From Collinsella sp. AF20-14LB (GTDB lineage: Bacteria; Actinomycetota; Coriobacteriia; Coriobacteriales; Coriobacteriaceae), in contig NZ_QRWD01000006.1 in assembly GCF_003459505.1 (NCBI RefSeq), positions 85,744 through 149,743 of the forward strand: a stretch of 64,000 nt of DNA, read 5' to 3'. A program made the translations under genes and the position numbers. The notes under the pieces are model-generated. The model made no database searches. It worked only from the letters and a program-made list of their open reading frames with translations, and was not told the DNA's origin. Shown here in pieces: positions 53,641 to 62,442 of this stretch (position 1 is its first letter; each line of letters begins with the position of its first letter).

Positions 53641-55272
53641 GTGAAACCTTCCGCCATCCTTCGTTTGGCTCTATATCGCACCCTAGCCGTCGCGGTTGCC
53701 GTACTCACCGTACTGAGCGCCGTCATGCCTGCCCCCGCCTTTGCCGCCGACTCCGACCACCAGGTCAAGACGGTCCGCGTTGGCTGGCTCGTCAACAACA
53801 AAGGCTTCCAGGAAGGCACGCCGGGCGAGCGCCTCTCGGGATGGGGCTACGAATACCTCCAGACCCTCTCGTATTACACAAAGGGCTGGCAATACGAATA
53901 CGTTAGCGGCACCTTCTCCGAGCTTATGGACATGCTCGAGGCAGGCGAAATCGACCTCATGCCCAACATCTCGTATTCGGCAGAACGCGAGCAGAAGCTG
54001 CTCTTTTCCTCAAATCCCGAGGGCACCGAGCGCTACTATATCTACGCCAGGCCCGACCGCGACGATCTAGCCAAGGGTGACCCTCAGGCGCTCCAAGGCC
54101 TCACCATCGGCTGCAACTCTGGCGTTATGCAAACTATCGTCGGCCAGCAGTGGCTCGCCAACGAAGACGTTACCTGCACCTATAAAGAAATCGACACCGG
54201 CAGCGCCCTCTTTGAGGCGCTTGCAGACGGCGAGGTCGACGCCGTCATCATGAACGACACCATTTCGTCGCCCGATGCGTCACCCATGTTCTACGTAGGC
54301 TCGAGCGACTACTATTTTGCCGTTCCCAAAAGCCGCCCTGACCTGATGAACGACATCAACGCCGCCATGACGACCATCGCCCGCGATAACCCGCGCTATA
54401 ACGAGGAAGTCAAAACGAGTTACTCGACCCAAAACAGTGGCTCGTCATCGCTCACCGGCACCGAGACCACCTGGCTCAAAGAAAACGGCAATACCATCAC
54501 GCTCGGCTATCTTAAAAACCAACTTCCCTACTGTACGCAAAATGACGACGGCGAGATGGAAGGGTCGCTCGCCTCGCTTGCAACGACGTTGCACGACAAG
54601 TTTGACATTACGGTCAAAACAATCGCACTCTCGAACAACAAGCAAATGATCAAAGCCCTTTCCAACGGAACCATCGATGTCGCCCTGCCGTTGTTTCGCG
54701 ACTACTGGCTCGCCGAGCAGACAGGGGTCATCCAGTCAAACTCGATGGGAACGGTTTCGCTGACCGCCATTCACAATGGCAAAAACCTGAACAGCGACCT
54801 TAAGAACATCGCTTGTACAAAGAGCACAATCGTTAACCGTTTTGAGCTCGAAAGTCTCTTTCCGAACGCAACGGTAACCGAGTATTCGAATGACGGCGAG
54901 GTGCTCAAAGCCCTCGATGAGGGGAAGGCACGTTGCATCATTGTCCCCAGCACGCGCCTGGAAACTCTCCGCGACATCTACGACATCGAGGATTTCGAAA
55001 CACAGGAACTCACCAACACGGCACAACTATCGTGTTTAATTTCGCGCGGCAAGCCCGAGCTGCTGGGAATCATCAATAAGGGCATCGTCAATGCAGGTGA
55101 ATCGCTCTCTGCAAACAGCTATTTCCCCACATCGTACTCGGCGCAAGAATCGGATGCGTTCCGACTTCTCTACCGCAACCGCATCGTCATTGCGGCAGTC
55201 GTCATCTGCATCTTGCTCACCAGCATCGCCATCCTTGTCTGGTCGCTTTACCGCGCACAGGAGGAACGGTAG
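53641..55272 (+). CDS. Sensor kinase N-terminal part: two solute-binding domains and membrane helix, ended by an in-frame amber codon
   Basis: 543 residues from GTG 53641, then TAG at 55270-55272. Signal peptide to about residue 40 (VLSAVMPAPAFAAD). Two type-3 periplasmic-binding domains follow: about 40-265 (VRVGWLVNNKGFQEG, EAGEIDLMPNISYSAER) and about 270-505 (ITLGYLKNQLPYCTQNDDG, SNGTIDVALPLFRDYW). One membrane helix (IVIAAVVICILLTSIAILVW) ends at YRAQEER. The same frame continues after the stop directly into a HisKA domain. The pair thus looks like one BvgS/EvgS-type hybrid kinase split by a single CAG-to-TAG change. As it stands the product would be a membrane-anchored binding protein without kinase. 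Confidence 0.8.
   Translation: MKPSAILRLALYRTLAVAVAVLTVLSAVMPAPAFAADSDHQVKTVRVGWLVNNKGFQEGTPGERLSGWGYEYLQTLSYYTKGWQYEYVSGTFSELMDMLEAGEIDLMPNISYSAEREQKLLFSSNPEGTERYYIYARPDRDDLAKGDPQALQGLTIGCNSGVMQTIVGQQWLANEDVTCTYKEIDTGSALFEALADGEVDAVIMNDTISSPDASPMFYVGSSDYYFAVPKSRPDLMNDINAAMTTIARDNPRYNEEVKTSYSTQNSGSSSLTGTETTWLKENGNTITLGYLKNQLPYCTQNDDGEMEGSLASLATTLHDKFDITVKTIALSNNKQMIKALSNGTIDVALPLFRDYWLAEQTGVIQSNSMGTVSLTAIHNGKNLNSDLKNIACTKSTIVNRFELESLFPNATVTEYSNDGEVLKALDEGKARCIIVPSTRLETLRDIYDIEDFETQELTNTAQLSCLISRGKPELLGIINKGIVNAGESLSANSYFPTSYSAQESDAFRLLYRNRIVIAAVVICILLTSIAILVWSLYRAQEER
55270..55272 (+). other. In-frame TAG interrupting a hybrid sensor kinase gene
   Basis: The codons read GAA-CGG-TAG-AAA-GCT-GAT. 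Both sides are in the same frame with no gap, and the flanking protein EER/KADAANTAKTAF is the normal linker before a HisKA box. One base (C to T) would restore Gln. Confidence 0.85.
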
Positions 55273-55317
55273 AAAGCTGATGCCGCCAACACCGCCAAAA
55301 CCGCTTTCCTCACGCGC

Positions 55318-56445
55318 ATGAGCCACGACATCCGCACGCCGCTCAACGGCATCCTGGGCCTTATCGAAATTGAGGAATTGAGAGAAGGCGACATGCAGGT
55401 CGCCCGCGAAAGCCGCGCCAAGGCGCGCGTTGCCGCCAATCACCTGCTGTCACTGATTAACGACATCCTCGAGATGGGCAGGATCGAGGAGTGCAAAGTG
55501 ACGCTCGAGCACGAATCATTCAACCTTAAAGAGCTGTGCGACAATGCGCTCGTACTGTGCAAGCTCCGCGCATCGGACCGCGGCATAACCATGCTCGACA
55601 CCAGCGAGCCCTACGCTGTCGACCAATATATGATCGGCAGCCCCACCCATATTCGGCAGATCCTTGTCAACCTGCTCGACAACAGCATCAAGTACAACAA
55701 GCACGGAGGCACCGTCACGTTCTCATCGACCATCAAACCGGTCGACGACGAGCACGCCGTGTTTTGCTTTAGCGTCTCGGATACCGGCATCGGCATGTCG
55801 CCCGAGTTTCTAAAGCACATCTACGAACCGTTTGCCCAAGAGGGCAACGATGCCCGCAGTAAATTTCAGGGAACTGGCATGGGCATGCCGATCGTCAAAT
55901 CGCTCATAGACATGATGGGAGGCACGATTGAGATTTCGAGCGAGGTCGGCGTGGGAAGTACGTTCAACGTCCAGATTCCGCTCGATATCGACAAGAACCC
56001 TCAGGCAAGAGAAGGTGCGGACGAGCAGGCGATCAGCCGCTCGCTTGCCGGCATGAACGTTCTTTTGGCCGAAGACAACGAGCTCAATGCCGAAATTGCC
56101 CAGGCCCTGCTCGAAAGCGAAGGCATCGTCGTAACTCGCGCCGCCGACGGCAAAGAAGCGGTCGAACTATACACTAGTCGTCCCGCCGGCAGCTTCGATG
56201 CGATCCTGATGGACATCATGATGCCGGGTATGGATGGCTACGAGGCAACTCGCGCGATTCGTCTGAGCGAGAAGGCCGATGCAGCCGACATCCCCATCAT
56301 CGCGCTCACCGCCAATGCCTTTGCCGAGGACGCCAAGGCGGCACACGATGCCGGCATGAACGCCCATCTGCCCAAACCGCTCGACTTTAACAAGCTCAAA
56401 AACATCCTCGCCCGCATCAAGAAAAACGGAACTGTTTCGCTATAG
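55318..56445 (+). CDS. Sensor kinase C-terminal part: HisKA - HATPase - receiver, downstream of an amber codon
   Basis: 375 residues from the first ATG after the stop; the homologous frame begins at 55273. Phospho-acceptor [16 protein letters not shown], ATPase boxes LVNLLDNSIKYNKHGG, SDTGIGMSP and GTGMGMPIVKSL, then a receiver with LLAEDNELNAEI, phospho-Asp in LMDIMMPGMDG and LPKPLDF. No ribosome site precedes 55318, and a start there removes the first turns of the dimerisation helix. Independent translation is therefore doubtful. It is best read as the second part of one interrupted gene. Confidence 0.75.
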   Translation: MSHDIRTPLNGILGLIEIEELREGDMQVARESRAKARVAANHLLSLINDILEMGRIEECKVTLEHESFNLKELCDNALVLCKLRASDRGITMLDTSEPYAVDQYMIGSPTHIRQILVNLLDNSIKYNKHGGTVTFSSTIKPVDDEHAVFCFSVSDTGIGMSPEFLKHIYEPFAQEGNDARSKFQGTGMGMPIVKSLIDMMGGTIEISSEVGVGSTFNVQIPLDIDKNPQAREGADEQAISRSLAGMNVLLAEDNELNAEIAQALLESEGIVVTRAADGKEAVELYTSRPAGSFDAILMDIMMPGMDGYEATRAIRLSEKADAADIPIIALTANAFAEDAKAAHDAGMNAHLPKPLDFNKLKNILARIKKNGTVSL

Positions 56446-56487
56446 TTTGTGCTCACCCACCATGCACAGTTAGAAAGGAAGCCAACG

Positions 56488-56967
56488 ATGTTTAGGCCCC
56501 TGCGTCGAAAGAAACGCGCCATCACTGACGAGGAAGCACGTGAACTGCTGACCACCTGCAAGCGCGGCGTCTTTGCCGTCAACGGCGACGATGGCTACCC
56601 GTATGCCATTCCCGTCAACTACTTCTTTGACGCCAAGCACGACAAGATTTATTTCCATGGTGCCAAGGCTGGCCACAAGGTCGATTCACTCAGGCGTGAT
56701 GATAAAGTCTGCTTTACCGTTTACGGCAACGAGTGGTACAAAGACGATGACTGGGCTCCCTATGTTATGAGCACCGTGGTCTTTGGTCGTTGCCGCCTAG
56801 TAAATGAGACACCTGCGTTTATCGAGGACAAAGTCCGCCAGCTCGCGCTTAAGTACTACCCCTCTGCCGAAGAAGTTGAAGAGGAAATCGCCAAAGACAT
56901 CAAGGGCGTCCAACTCTACGAGATTTCGATTGAGCATCTTTGCGGCAAGCAGATCCATGAAAAGTAA
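56488..56967 (+). CDS. Pyridoxamine 5'-phosphate oxidase-fold flavin-binding protein
   Basis: 159 residues; ATG 56488 after AAAGGAAG. The split-barrel start is RAITDEEARELLTTCKRGVF, with GDDGYPYAIPVNYFFD and KIYFHGAKAGHKVDSLRRD, as in NimA/5-nitroimidazole-reductase-like proteins of the PNPOx-like family. It likely binds FMN or a deazaflavin and reduces a small substrate; whether it acts on nitro drugs is unknown. A strong bidirectional terminator follows. Confidence 0.85.
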   Translation: MFRPLRRKKRAITDEEARELLTTCKRGVFAVNGDDGYPYAIPVNYFFDAKHDKIYFHGAKAGHKVDSLRRDDKVCFTVYGNEWYKDDDWAPYVMSTVVFGRCRLVNETPAFIEDKVRQLALKYYPSAEEVEEEIAKDIKGVQLYEISIEHLCGKQIHEK

Positions 56968-56994
56968 GCCCAAAAACAGGTCCCACAAATAACA

Positions 56995-57034
56995 AAATGG
57001 CTCGGTTCCAACCAGTATTGGAACCGAGCCATTT
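56995..57034. terminator. Strong bidirectional terminator
   Basis: A 17-bp perfect stem starting AAATGGCTCGG and ending CCGAGCCATTT, with a six-base loop, sits between convergent stops at 56967 and 57037. Confidence 0.85.
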
Positions 57035-57036
57035 GT

Positions 57037-59229
57037 TTATGAAGCGTCGGCGGCTATGTGCGCAAGCGCCTCAACGAGATCCTGAGAACTCACGGGTTTG
57101 CTCAGATGCGCGTTCATGCCCGCCTCGCGCGAAAGCCTACGGTCGTCGGCAAAGGCATTGGCGCTCACGGCGATAATCGGCGTGGTCGCGGCGTCCTCGC
57201 GATCGAGCGCTCGAATCTGACGCGTGGCCTCAAGGCCATCGATGCCGGGCATCATGATGTCCATCAATACCACGTCGTACTCGTGCGGCGCGCTCGCGGC
57301 AAACGTCTCGACGGCAGACTCGCCATCTTTGACATGTGTCACGACGGCACCGGCGCGGTCGAGCGTAAACTGTGCGATCTCGGCATTCAGGTCGTTATCC
57401 TCTACGAGCAAAACGCGCAGGCCCTGGAGCACGTCGCTGTCGCCTGCATCCACGCGAACTGCCTGGGGAATCTCGGAACTCTTGCACTTCTCAAACGGCA
57501 GGCAAATGGTAAACGTCGTCCCCTGCCCCAAGGCGCTCGTAAAGCTCATGGTTCCGCCCATAAGCTCGACCAACTGTTTGGCAATAGACGCGCCCAGGCC
57601 AGTTCCCGATGAAGCGCCTTCCACCTGTTGTTCCTCGCGGCTGAACGGCTCGTAGAGGTGCTGTTGAAACTCCTCGCTCATGCCAATGCCGTTATCGGCG
57701 ATCGTGTATTCATAGACGGGGACACCGTCCACCGGCTCCACCTCGCGGCATGTCAGGCGAACATAGCCGCCCTGGCGGTTGTACTTGACGGCATTACCGG
57801 CAATATTGAGCAACAGACGCTTGAGGTGCGTCACGCTCACCCGGGCATAGGGATGATCAAGAGTCCGTTGGTCGCAGATAATTGTCACCAGGCGCTCCTC
57901 GGCCTGGCGCTCCAGAATATCGCACACCTCACGGTTGAGGGCCACCATATCTGTAGGCACGAGATTCAGGTCGACCTGCCCGCTCTCCAAGCGGCTCATA
58001 TCGAGTGCCTCGTTCGCAAGGTCGAGCAGCAGTCCCGACGCCGTCCAGATCTTTGAGCGGCACTCAGTCTGCTTTTGCAAGTCGTCCGCGTTGGCATTGC
58101 CCACCTCGACCATACCGCGAATGCCGTTGATGGGCGTGCGCAGGTCGTGACTCATGCGACGCAGGAACTCCGTCTTTGCAGAGTTGGCAGACGAAGCTTC
58201 GCGCGCCGCTTTTGCCAGCTTGTCGCCATAGTCGCGCTCCTGCAGCAACAGGTCGGCAAAGCGTTGGCTCTCGGCGCGGCGGCGCACCAACACAACAGTG
58301 GCTATAACACCGCCGTAGAGTGCCAACACACTGGCAACAACAGCGGCAACAACCTCAAAGTAACGCTGCGCGGGAGCATAGGTGTACACGTAAAAATCGC
58401 GCGCTTTACCAAATGTGCCCAGATACCACTCACCGCTGTCGTTAACCAATCTGACCTTACCAGCCAGGCAACGCTCCTTAATGCCGTTGACAACGATGGC
58501 ATCCGTCGCAGGCAAATCGAACACGCCTGACACGGCGGGCTCGGCAGCGTTGGTCGCAACGACCTTACCGTCGTTTTCGATCACGATATTGCCGCTATCG
58601 ATAGTCTCATAACCATCGAGCAAGCTCTGCAACTTGAGCGTATTGCTCGCGACCGCCTTGGCGCTCTGGTGCCTCACCGCGACAACGATGCCCTCACCGT
58701 CCCGCCGGGCCACGCAGCCAATGTCTGCGACCGAATCGTCCGCAAGCGTAATGCGAGCGGTATAGGACTTAAGCGGATGGGCTGCCACCTCCAGCACAGG
58801 CGCCTCTTTGAGATTCGCAGCGAGCGACTCGTAGCCCACATCATCCTTCGAGGACTCGGACACCAAGTTGCCCGATGCATCCGTTACGATCAGCGCTGTC
58901 ACATTAAACTGGTCAGCATATTGCTCCAACGTAGCGTTATCCACCGAGCCGTCGCGCTCCATATCGCGCGCCGCCTCTCCGGCGATCTCCATAACGCGAA
59001 TCAGGTTTTTGGTCGCATAGGCGCTGTTGAACGCATCGTAGGAAAGGCTCTGTGTCGCCACGTAATCGACAACGTCGGCAAAGCGCTGCTCGGCCTGAGC
59101 TGTCGTGTAGGCGTAGCTCGTCACGCCGGCAACAATCGAGAGCGCTATCCCCAACAGGACGACGATGAGCCATTCCCGTGCCGAACGATCGCCCCGCTCC
59201 TGAGCGGTGTGGTCGGACGCATCAATCAT
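57037..59229 (-). CDS. Membrane hybrid histidine kinase with extracellular sensor
   Basis: 730 residues. Helix 1 at about 20-42 (WLIVVLLGIALSIVAGV), a Cache-like extracellular region of about 245 residues, helix 2 at about 290-312 (VVAAVVASVLALYGGVIATV), then FLRRMSHDLRTPINGIRGM, ATPase boxes LLNIAGNAVKYNRQGG, ADNGIGMSE and GTGLGASIAKQL, and a receiver with LLVEDNDLNAEI, Asp in LMDIMMPGIDG and LSKPVS. Its start overlaps the stop of the lipoprotein gene (ATGA), so the binding protein is probably its signal partner. Cytoplasmic output is phosphotransfer; no response regulator with DNA-binding domain lies nearby. Confidence 0.9.
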   Translation of the reverse strand: MIDASDHTAQERGDRSAREWLIVVLLGIALSIVAGVTSYAYTTAQAEQRFADVVDYVATQSLSYDAFNSAYATKNLIRVMEIAGEAARDMERDGSVDNATLEQYADQFNVTALIVTDASGNLVSESSKDDVGYESLAANLKEAPVLEVAAHPLKSYTARITLADDSVADIGCVARRDGEGIVVAVRHQSAKAVASNTLKLQSLLDGYETIDSGNIVIENDGKVVATNAAEPAVSGVFDLPATDAIVVNGIKERCLAGKVRLVNDSGEWYLGTFGKARDFYVYTYAPAQRYFEVVAAVVASVLALYGGVIATVVLVRRRAESQRFADLLLQERDYGDKLAKAAREASSANSAKTEFLRRMSHDLRTPINGIRGMVEVGNANADDLQKQTECRSKIWTASGLLLDLANEALDMSRLESGQVDLNLVPTDMVALNREVCDILERQAEERLVTIICDQRTLDHPYARVSVTHLKRLLLNIAGNAVKYNRQGGYVRLTCREVEPVDGVPVYEYTIADNGIGMSEEFQQHLYEPFSREEQQVEGASSGTGLGASIAKQLVELMGGTMSFTSALGQGTTFTICLPFEKCKSSEIPQAVRVDAGDSDVLQGLRVLLVEDNDLNAEIAQFTLDRAGAVVTHVKDGESAVETFAASAPHEYDVVLMDIMMPGIDGLEATRQIRALDREDAATTPIIAVSANAFADDRRLSREAGMNAHLSKPVSSQDLVEALAHIAADAS

Positions 59230-60095
59230 GACAGGCCCTCCACATTCAAAAAGGGCGAAGGGTCATCAAAATACTTTGACACCAGGCGCTCCATGGTGCC
59301 ATCGGCAAGCATTTCTTGGTAGGCATGGGTGAGCTTAACGTCGATGCCGCGTGTGTCGTTGATATCGAAAGCGGTGCCCAACCCAACCTCCAGCAGCGGC
59401 TCAGACAGAATGCGATACGTCACACCATAGTCTTTTTCGTAAGTAAGCAGCGAGGACTCATGCGCGGCGATGGCATCGACCAGGCCCTCGACGAGCGCCG
59501 GGTTCAGGTACGAGCGGTCCGAAAAGCTGTAGAGCTCCTTGATCTGCGGAACGTTTTCACTGGTACGATTGAGCAGAATCGACTCGGGCTTGGTGGTGGA
59601 CTGGACCGCCACGACCTTACCCTCAAGATCGGCAAGCGTGTAGATATCGCTCTCGGGATCGACCGCGACCACCTGGCGGCTCGCAAGGTACGGGCCGGCC
59701 CAGCGATATTCGTTTTCGCGACCCGTCATACTAAAGCTGCCCATGACGCAGTCGAGCTCGCCGCTCGCCAGCAGTTCTTTCTTCTTTTCCCAGTCGATCA
59801 GCTGGTATTTTGGCTTGTAACCAATGCGGACCAAAGCCTCGGTCAAAATCTCGACATCCAGGCCAACGATATTGCCGTACTCGTCGCTATACACAAACGG
59901 CGGATAGAGGTCGCTGCCGACGTTGAGCGTCTTAAGGTTGTCGTCTTTGACCTGCGAGGCGGCCGCGCCTTCTGATGCAGACGCCGCGGCCCCGTCATTC
60001 GACCCGGAACAGCCAGCTATCGCCACGACAAAGGCACTCACCACTGCAAGCGCAACAAACAACGATATGGCGGCCGAGCGACGAGGTCTTTTCAT
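59226..60095 (-). CDS. Solute-binding lipoprotein (SBP_bac_3 type)
   Basis: 289 residues from ATG 60095 (protein MKRPRRSAAISLF). Signal peptide with lipobox AIAGCSG; Cys about residue 30 becomes lipid-modified. The family-3 binding-protein fold is clear: LNVGSDLYPPFVYSDEYGNI, GLDVEILTEALVRIGYKPKY, ASGELDCVMGSFSMTGREN and VVAVQSTTKPESILL. Such proteins usually serve amino-acid ABC importers, but no permease or ATPase is encoded here. Overlap with the kinase gene suggests a sensory role: bound amino acid reported to the kinase. Confidence 0.88.
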   Translation of the reverse strand: MKRPRRSAAISLFVALAVVSAFVVAIAGCSGSNDGAAASASEGAAASQVKDDNLKTLNVGSDLYPPFVYSDEYGNIVGLDVEILTEALVRIGYKPKYQLIDWEKKKELLASGELDCVMGSFSMTGRENEYRWAGPYLASRQVVAVDPESDIYTLADLEGKVVAVQSTTKPESILLNRTSENVPQIKELYSFSDRSYLNPALVEGLVDAIAAHESSLLTYEKDYGVTYRILSEPLLEVGLGTAFDINDTRGIDVKLTHAYQEMLADGTMERLVSKYFDDPSPFLNVEGLS

Positions 60096-60190
60096 CGAGC
60101 TCCAGACGTTCCTGTTTACAGACTCAAGAGCAAAGATATTAGCAGACAAAACCGCGCTTGCGCTCAATGGTTACAGATGCTTTACCATAC

Positions 60191-60222
60191 GGGGCCTTCC
60201 AGCCAATCTGGCAGACGGCCCC
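60191..60222 (-). terminator. Possible terminator-like hairpin between the aminotransferase and lipoprotein genes
   Basis: GGGGCC pairs with GGCCCC, with an inner CCAG/CTGG stem. No T-run follows on the minus strand, so function is uncertain. Confidence 0.35.
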
Positions 60223-60237
60223 GCATGCAGCGCTCAC

Positions 60238-61452
60238 TTACCGTGCATTAAAAACGTAGCGGTCCAGGCGGTCGCACGCCTCCCTTACACGCGAAAGCGG
60301 CAGCGCCAGATTCACGCGAATGTGGCAAGGCCCGTGGAACGGACGGCCATCCTGATAGCCCACGCCCACACGCGCCCCCTCGTCGAGCAGCCACTGAATA
60401 TCGTGCCCATGCACGCAGCACCACTCCGTGCAGTCCAGGAACACCATATAGGTGCCCTGCGGGCGCGAATAGGACACGCCCTCAAAATGCTCGTCCACGT
60501 AATCGCAGAAGTAGTCAATGTTGCCCTCGATAACCTCGTTGAGCTCATCGAGCCACTCGTAGCCCTGCGGCTGGTAGGCGCCGATAAGCGCATGCATCGA
60601 AAGGACATTCATCTCGTTGTAGTGGGTCTTATTGGACACGGCGCACACGCGGTCGCGCAGCGTCTCGTTATAGATGATGTGGTAGCTGCCGACCAGGCCC
60701 GCCAGGTTAAACGTCTTGCTGGGCGCATAGAGGGCGACCGTGCGCATGCGGGCATCCTCGCTCACCGACTGCGTCGGGATATGCTTGTGACCGGGCAAGA
60801 TGATGTCGGACCAAATCTCGTCCGAAATCACCACGCAATCGTGCCGGCGATAGATGTCCATGGCGCGCTCGATCTCGTCGCGCTCCCATACGCGGCCACA
60901 AGGATTGTGCGGCGAGCAGAACACCGCGGCGTGGATGTGGTTTTGGGTGAGCTTGCGTTCCATGTCCTCAAAGTCCATGCGCCACACGCCCTGGTCGTCG
61001 AGCTTAAGCGGGCTGTGGACAATGCGATAGCCCGCGGCTTCGATGGACTTGGTAAAGCCGATGTAGGTAGGGCTGTGGACCAGCACCGCATCGCCCGGCT
61101 GGACATACGCCCGCAGGGTCGACACGACACCGCCCAGCACGCCGTTTTCGTAGCCGATATGCTCCGGGAGCAGACCCTCGACGCCATTACGTCGGCTCTG
61201 CCATTCGATGATGCGGTCGAAGTACTCGTCGCGCGGATCGAAATAGCCAAACATGGGATGCTGGGCGCGCTGAATGATGTGCTCCTGGACCGTGGGCACC
61301 GTGGCAAAATTCATGTCCGCCACCCACATGGGGATGCGGTCGAAGCCCTCGTCGGGCGCGTTCGGAGCCATGCCAGGGATCTCGCCCCAGGAGTCAACGG
61401 CGATGGCGTCCATGCCGTGGCGGTCGATAAGCGAAGTAAAGTCGTATTTCAT
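60238..61452 (-). CDS. PatB/MalY-family PLP-dependent C-S lyase or aminotransferase
   Basis: 404 residues, ATG at 61452. Fold-type I PLP enzyme: WVADMNFATVPTVQEHI at the N-terminus is the PatB/MalY signature, FCSPHNPCGRVWERDEI binds the cofactor ring, ISDEIWSDII contains the conserved Asp and LYAPSKTFNLAGLVGSY holds the PLP Lys. Typical activity is cystathionine beta-lyase (cleavage to homocysteine, pyruvate and ammonia); MalY also acts as a regulator. It fits with the MetE-like enzyme encoded elsewhere in the window. Confidence 0.88.
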   Translation of the reverse strand: MKYDFTSLIDRHGMDAIAVDSWGEIPGMAPNAPDEGFDRIPMWVADMNFATVPTVQEHIIQRAQHPMFGYFDPRDEYFDRIIEWQSRRNGVEGLLPEHIGYENGVLGGVVSTLRAYVQPGDAVLVHSPTYIGFTKSIEAAGYRIVHSPLKLDDQGVWRMDFEDMERKLTQNHIHAAVFCSPHNPCGRVWERDEIERAMDIYRRHDCVVISDEIWSDIILPGHKHIPTQSVSEDARMRTVALYAPSKTFNLAGLVGSYHIIYNETLRDRVCAVSNKTHYNEMNVLSMHALIGAYQPQGYEWLDELNEVIEGNIDYFCDYVDEHFEGVSYSRPQGTYMVFLDCTEWCCVHGHDIQWLLDEGARVGVGYQDGRPFHGPCHIRVNLALPLSRVREACDRLDRYVFNAR

Positions 61453-61564
61453 GCTGAGCTCCCGTGCAAAGCGGATTGTTTTGGTAGGCGTTATTGTCCA
61501 CCAGCGTGGGCGGTTTTGGCATGGGGCTTGGCGCTTAATTTGACGGGTGCGGACGAATGGCTGG

Positions 61565-62302
61565 TTAGTCCTGCGCGTCGTCGACGGCGGTTACCGTCAG
61601 CCTGGTTCCGTCAACCGTAAACGATATGTCGAGCCCAGCGTAAGCCAAGTGGTAAATGCGGTTTGGCTCGTGCTTGCTACCCGCGCGGCGCGGATCTTGG
61701 CGAAGGACCTCGACCAACCCGGGGAGCTTCGTGGGCGGGACCATCTCCTGCAGCGCTTGCGGGAAGTCAACGTCGAGCTCTTGCCACGGCGCATCCTCAA
61801 TCCAGCCGCCGGTCGCATCCGAGTGGCAGTCCGCAAACGGAATGTAGGGCTTAATGTCGTAGATGGGCGTGCCGTCACGCAGATCGGCCCCTAGCACATG
61901 GATGATGGGGCCATCGTCGGTAAGCCCGACATGATCGAGTTTGACGCAGGTAAGCCCAATGGGATTAGGTCGAAACGGGCTGCGCGTGGCAAATACGCCC
62001 ACGCGCTCGGCTCCACCCAAGCGCGGCGGACGCACGGTCTTCGACCACTTGGCGTTGGTGCCGGACCTATCCTGTGTCTTGGCATCGGCGGCGATGTCTT
62101 CGGCCGCGCCGCCGGGTGTTCCGTTTTCAAAGCGCCAGAGCAGCCACAGGTGAGAGAAGGAGTCCAGACCCTCAACTGCCGCGCTGGAGGCAAATTCCGG
62201 CTCAAAGACGATGCGTCCCTCAAGATGGGGCGCCAAAAAGCTGTTGCGCGGGATGCCGAACTTTTGCGGCAGGTCGGTATGTATGTGTGCAATAGGTTTC
62301 AT
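61565..62302 (-). CDS. trmO: tRNA (N6-threonylcarbamoyladenosine(37)-N6)-methyltransferase
   Basis: 245 residues from ATG 62302 (protein MKPIAHIHTDLPQKFG). Older names TsaA/YaeB. Motifs: IPRNSFLAPHLEGRIVFEPEF, GLDSFSHLWLLWRF, RSPFRPNPIGLTCVKLD (core of the family) and YDIKPYIPFADC. It adds a methyl group to t6A37 in tRNAs that read ACY codons. No ribosome site precedes the start. A TACAAT box lies only seven bases ahead, so the mRNA is probably leaderless. Confidence 0.9.
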   Translation of the reverse strand: MKPIAHIHTDLPQKFGIPRNSFLAPHLEGRIVFEPEFASSAAVEGLDSFSHLWLLWRFENGTPGGAAEDIAADAKTQDRSGTNAKWSKTVRPPRLGGAERVGVFATRSPFRPNPIGLTCVKLDHVGLTDDGPIIHVLGADLRDGTPIYDIKPYIPFADCHSDATGGWIEDAPWQELDVDFPQALQEMVPPTKLPGLVEVLRQDPRRAGSKHEPNRIYHLAYAGLDISFTVDGTRLTVTAVDDAQD

Positions 62303-62309
62303 GCCGGTC

Positions 62310-62315
62310 ATTGTA
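62310..62315 (-). promoter_or_regulatory. TACAAT -10 box placing the trmO start at the 5' end (leaderless)
   Basis: On the minus strand TACAAT-GACCGGC-ATG gives a predicted transcription start at the A of the trmO ATG. This also explains the missing Shine-Dalgarno sequence. Confidence 0.5.
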
Positions 62316-62368
62316 CGGCATGAGGGCATGCGCGATGCGCGTAATCCCTCACCGCGACCGCCCCTTTT

Positions 62369-62383
62369 GCAACCAACGGTTGC
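62369..62383. promoter_or_regulatory. Candidate operator GCAACC-aac-GGTTGC ahead of the XRE-TipAS gene
   Basis: A perfect 6-bp inverted repeat with three-base spacer, 60 bases upstream of the regulator ATG. It could be the autoregulatory site of the XRE protein and also lies 54 bases from the -10 box of trmO. Confidence 0.45.
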
Positions 62384-62442
62384 TTGGAAGGGCGTCGGCC
62401 GCCGCGTATGCTTAAGCCAACAAGCAGCAGAAAGGAGCCGTT

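Noticed and set aside
56967..56994. Further member of the palindrome family (AACAGGTCCCACAAAT) after the PPOX gene
   Set aside because: Only a GGTCCC word is present, with no inverted arms; too little to claim.
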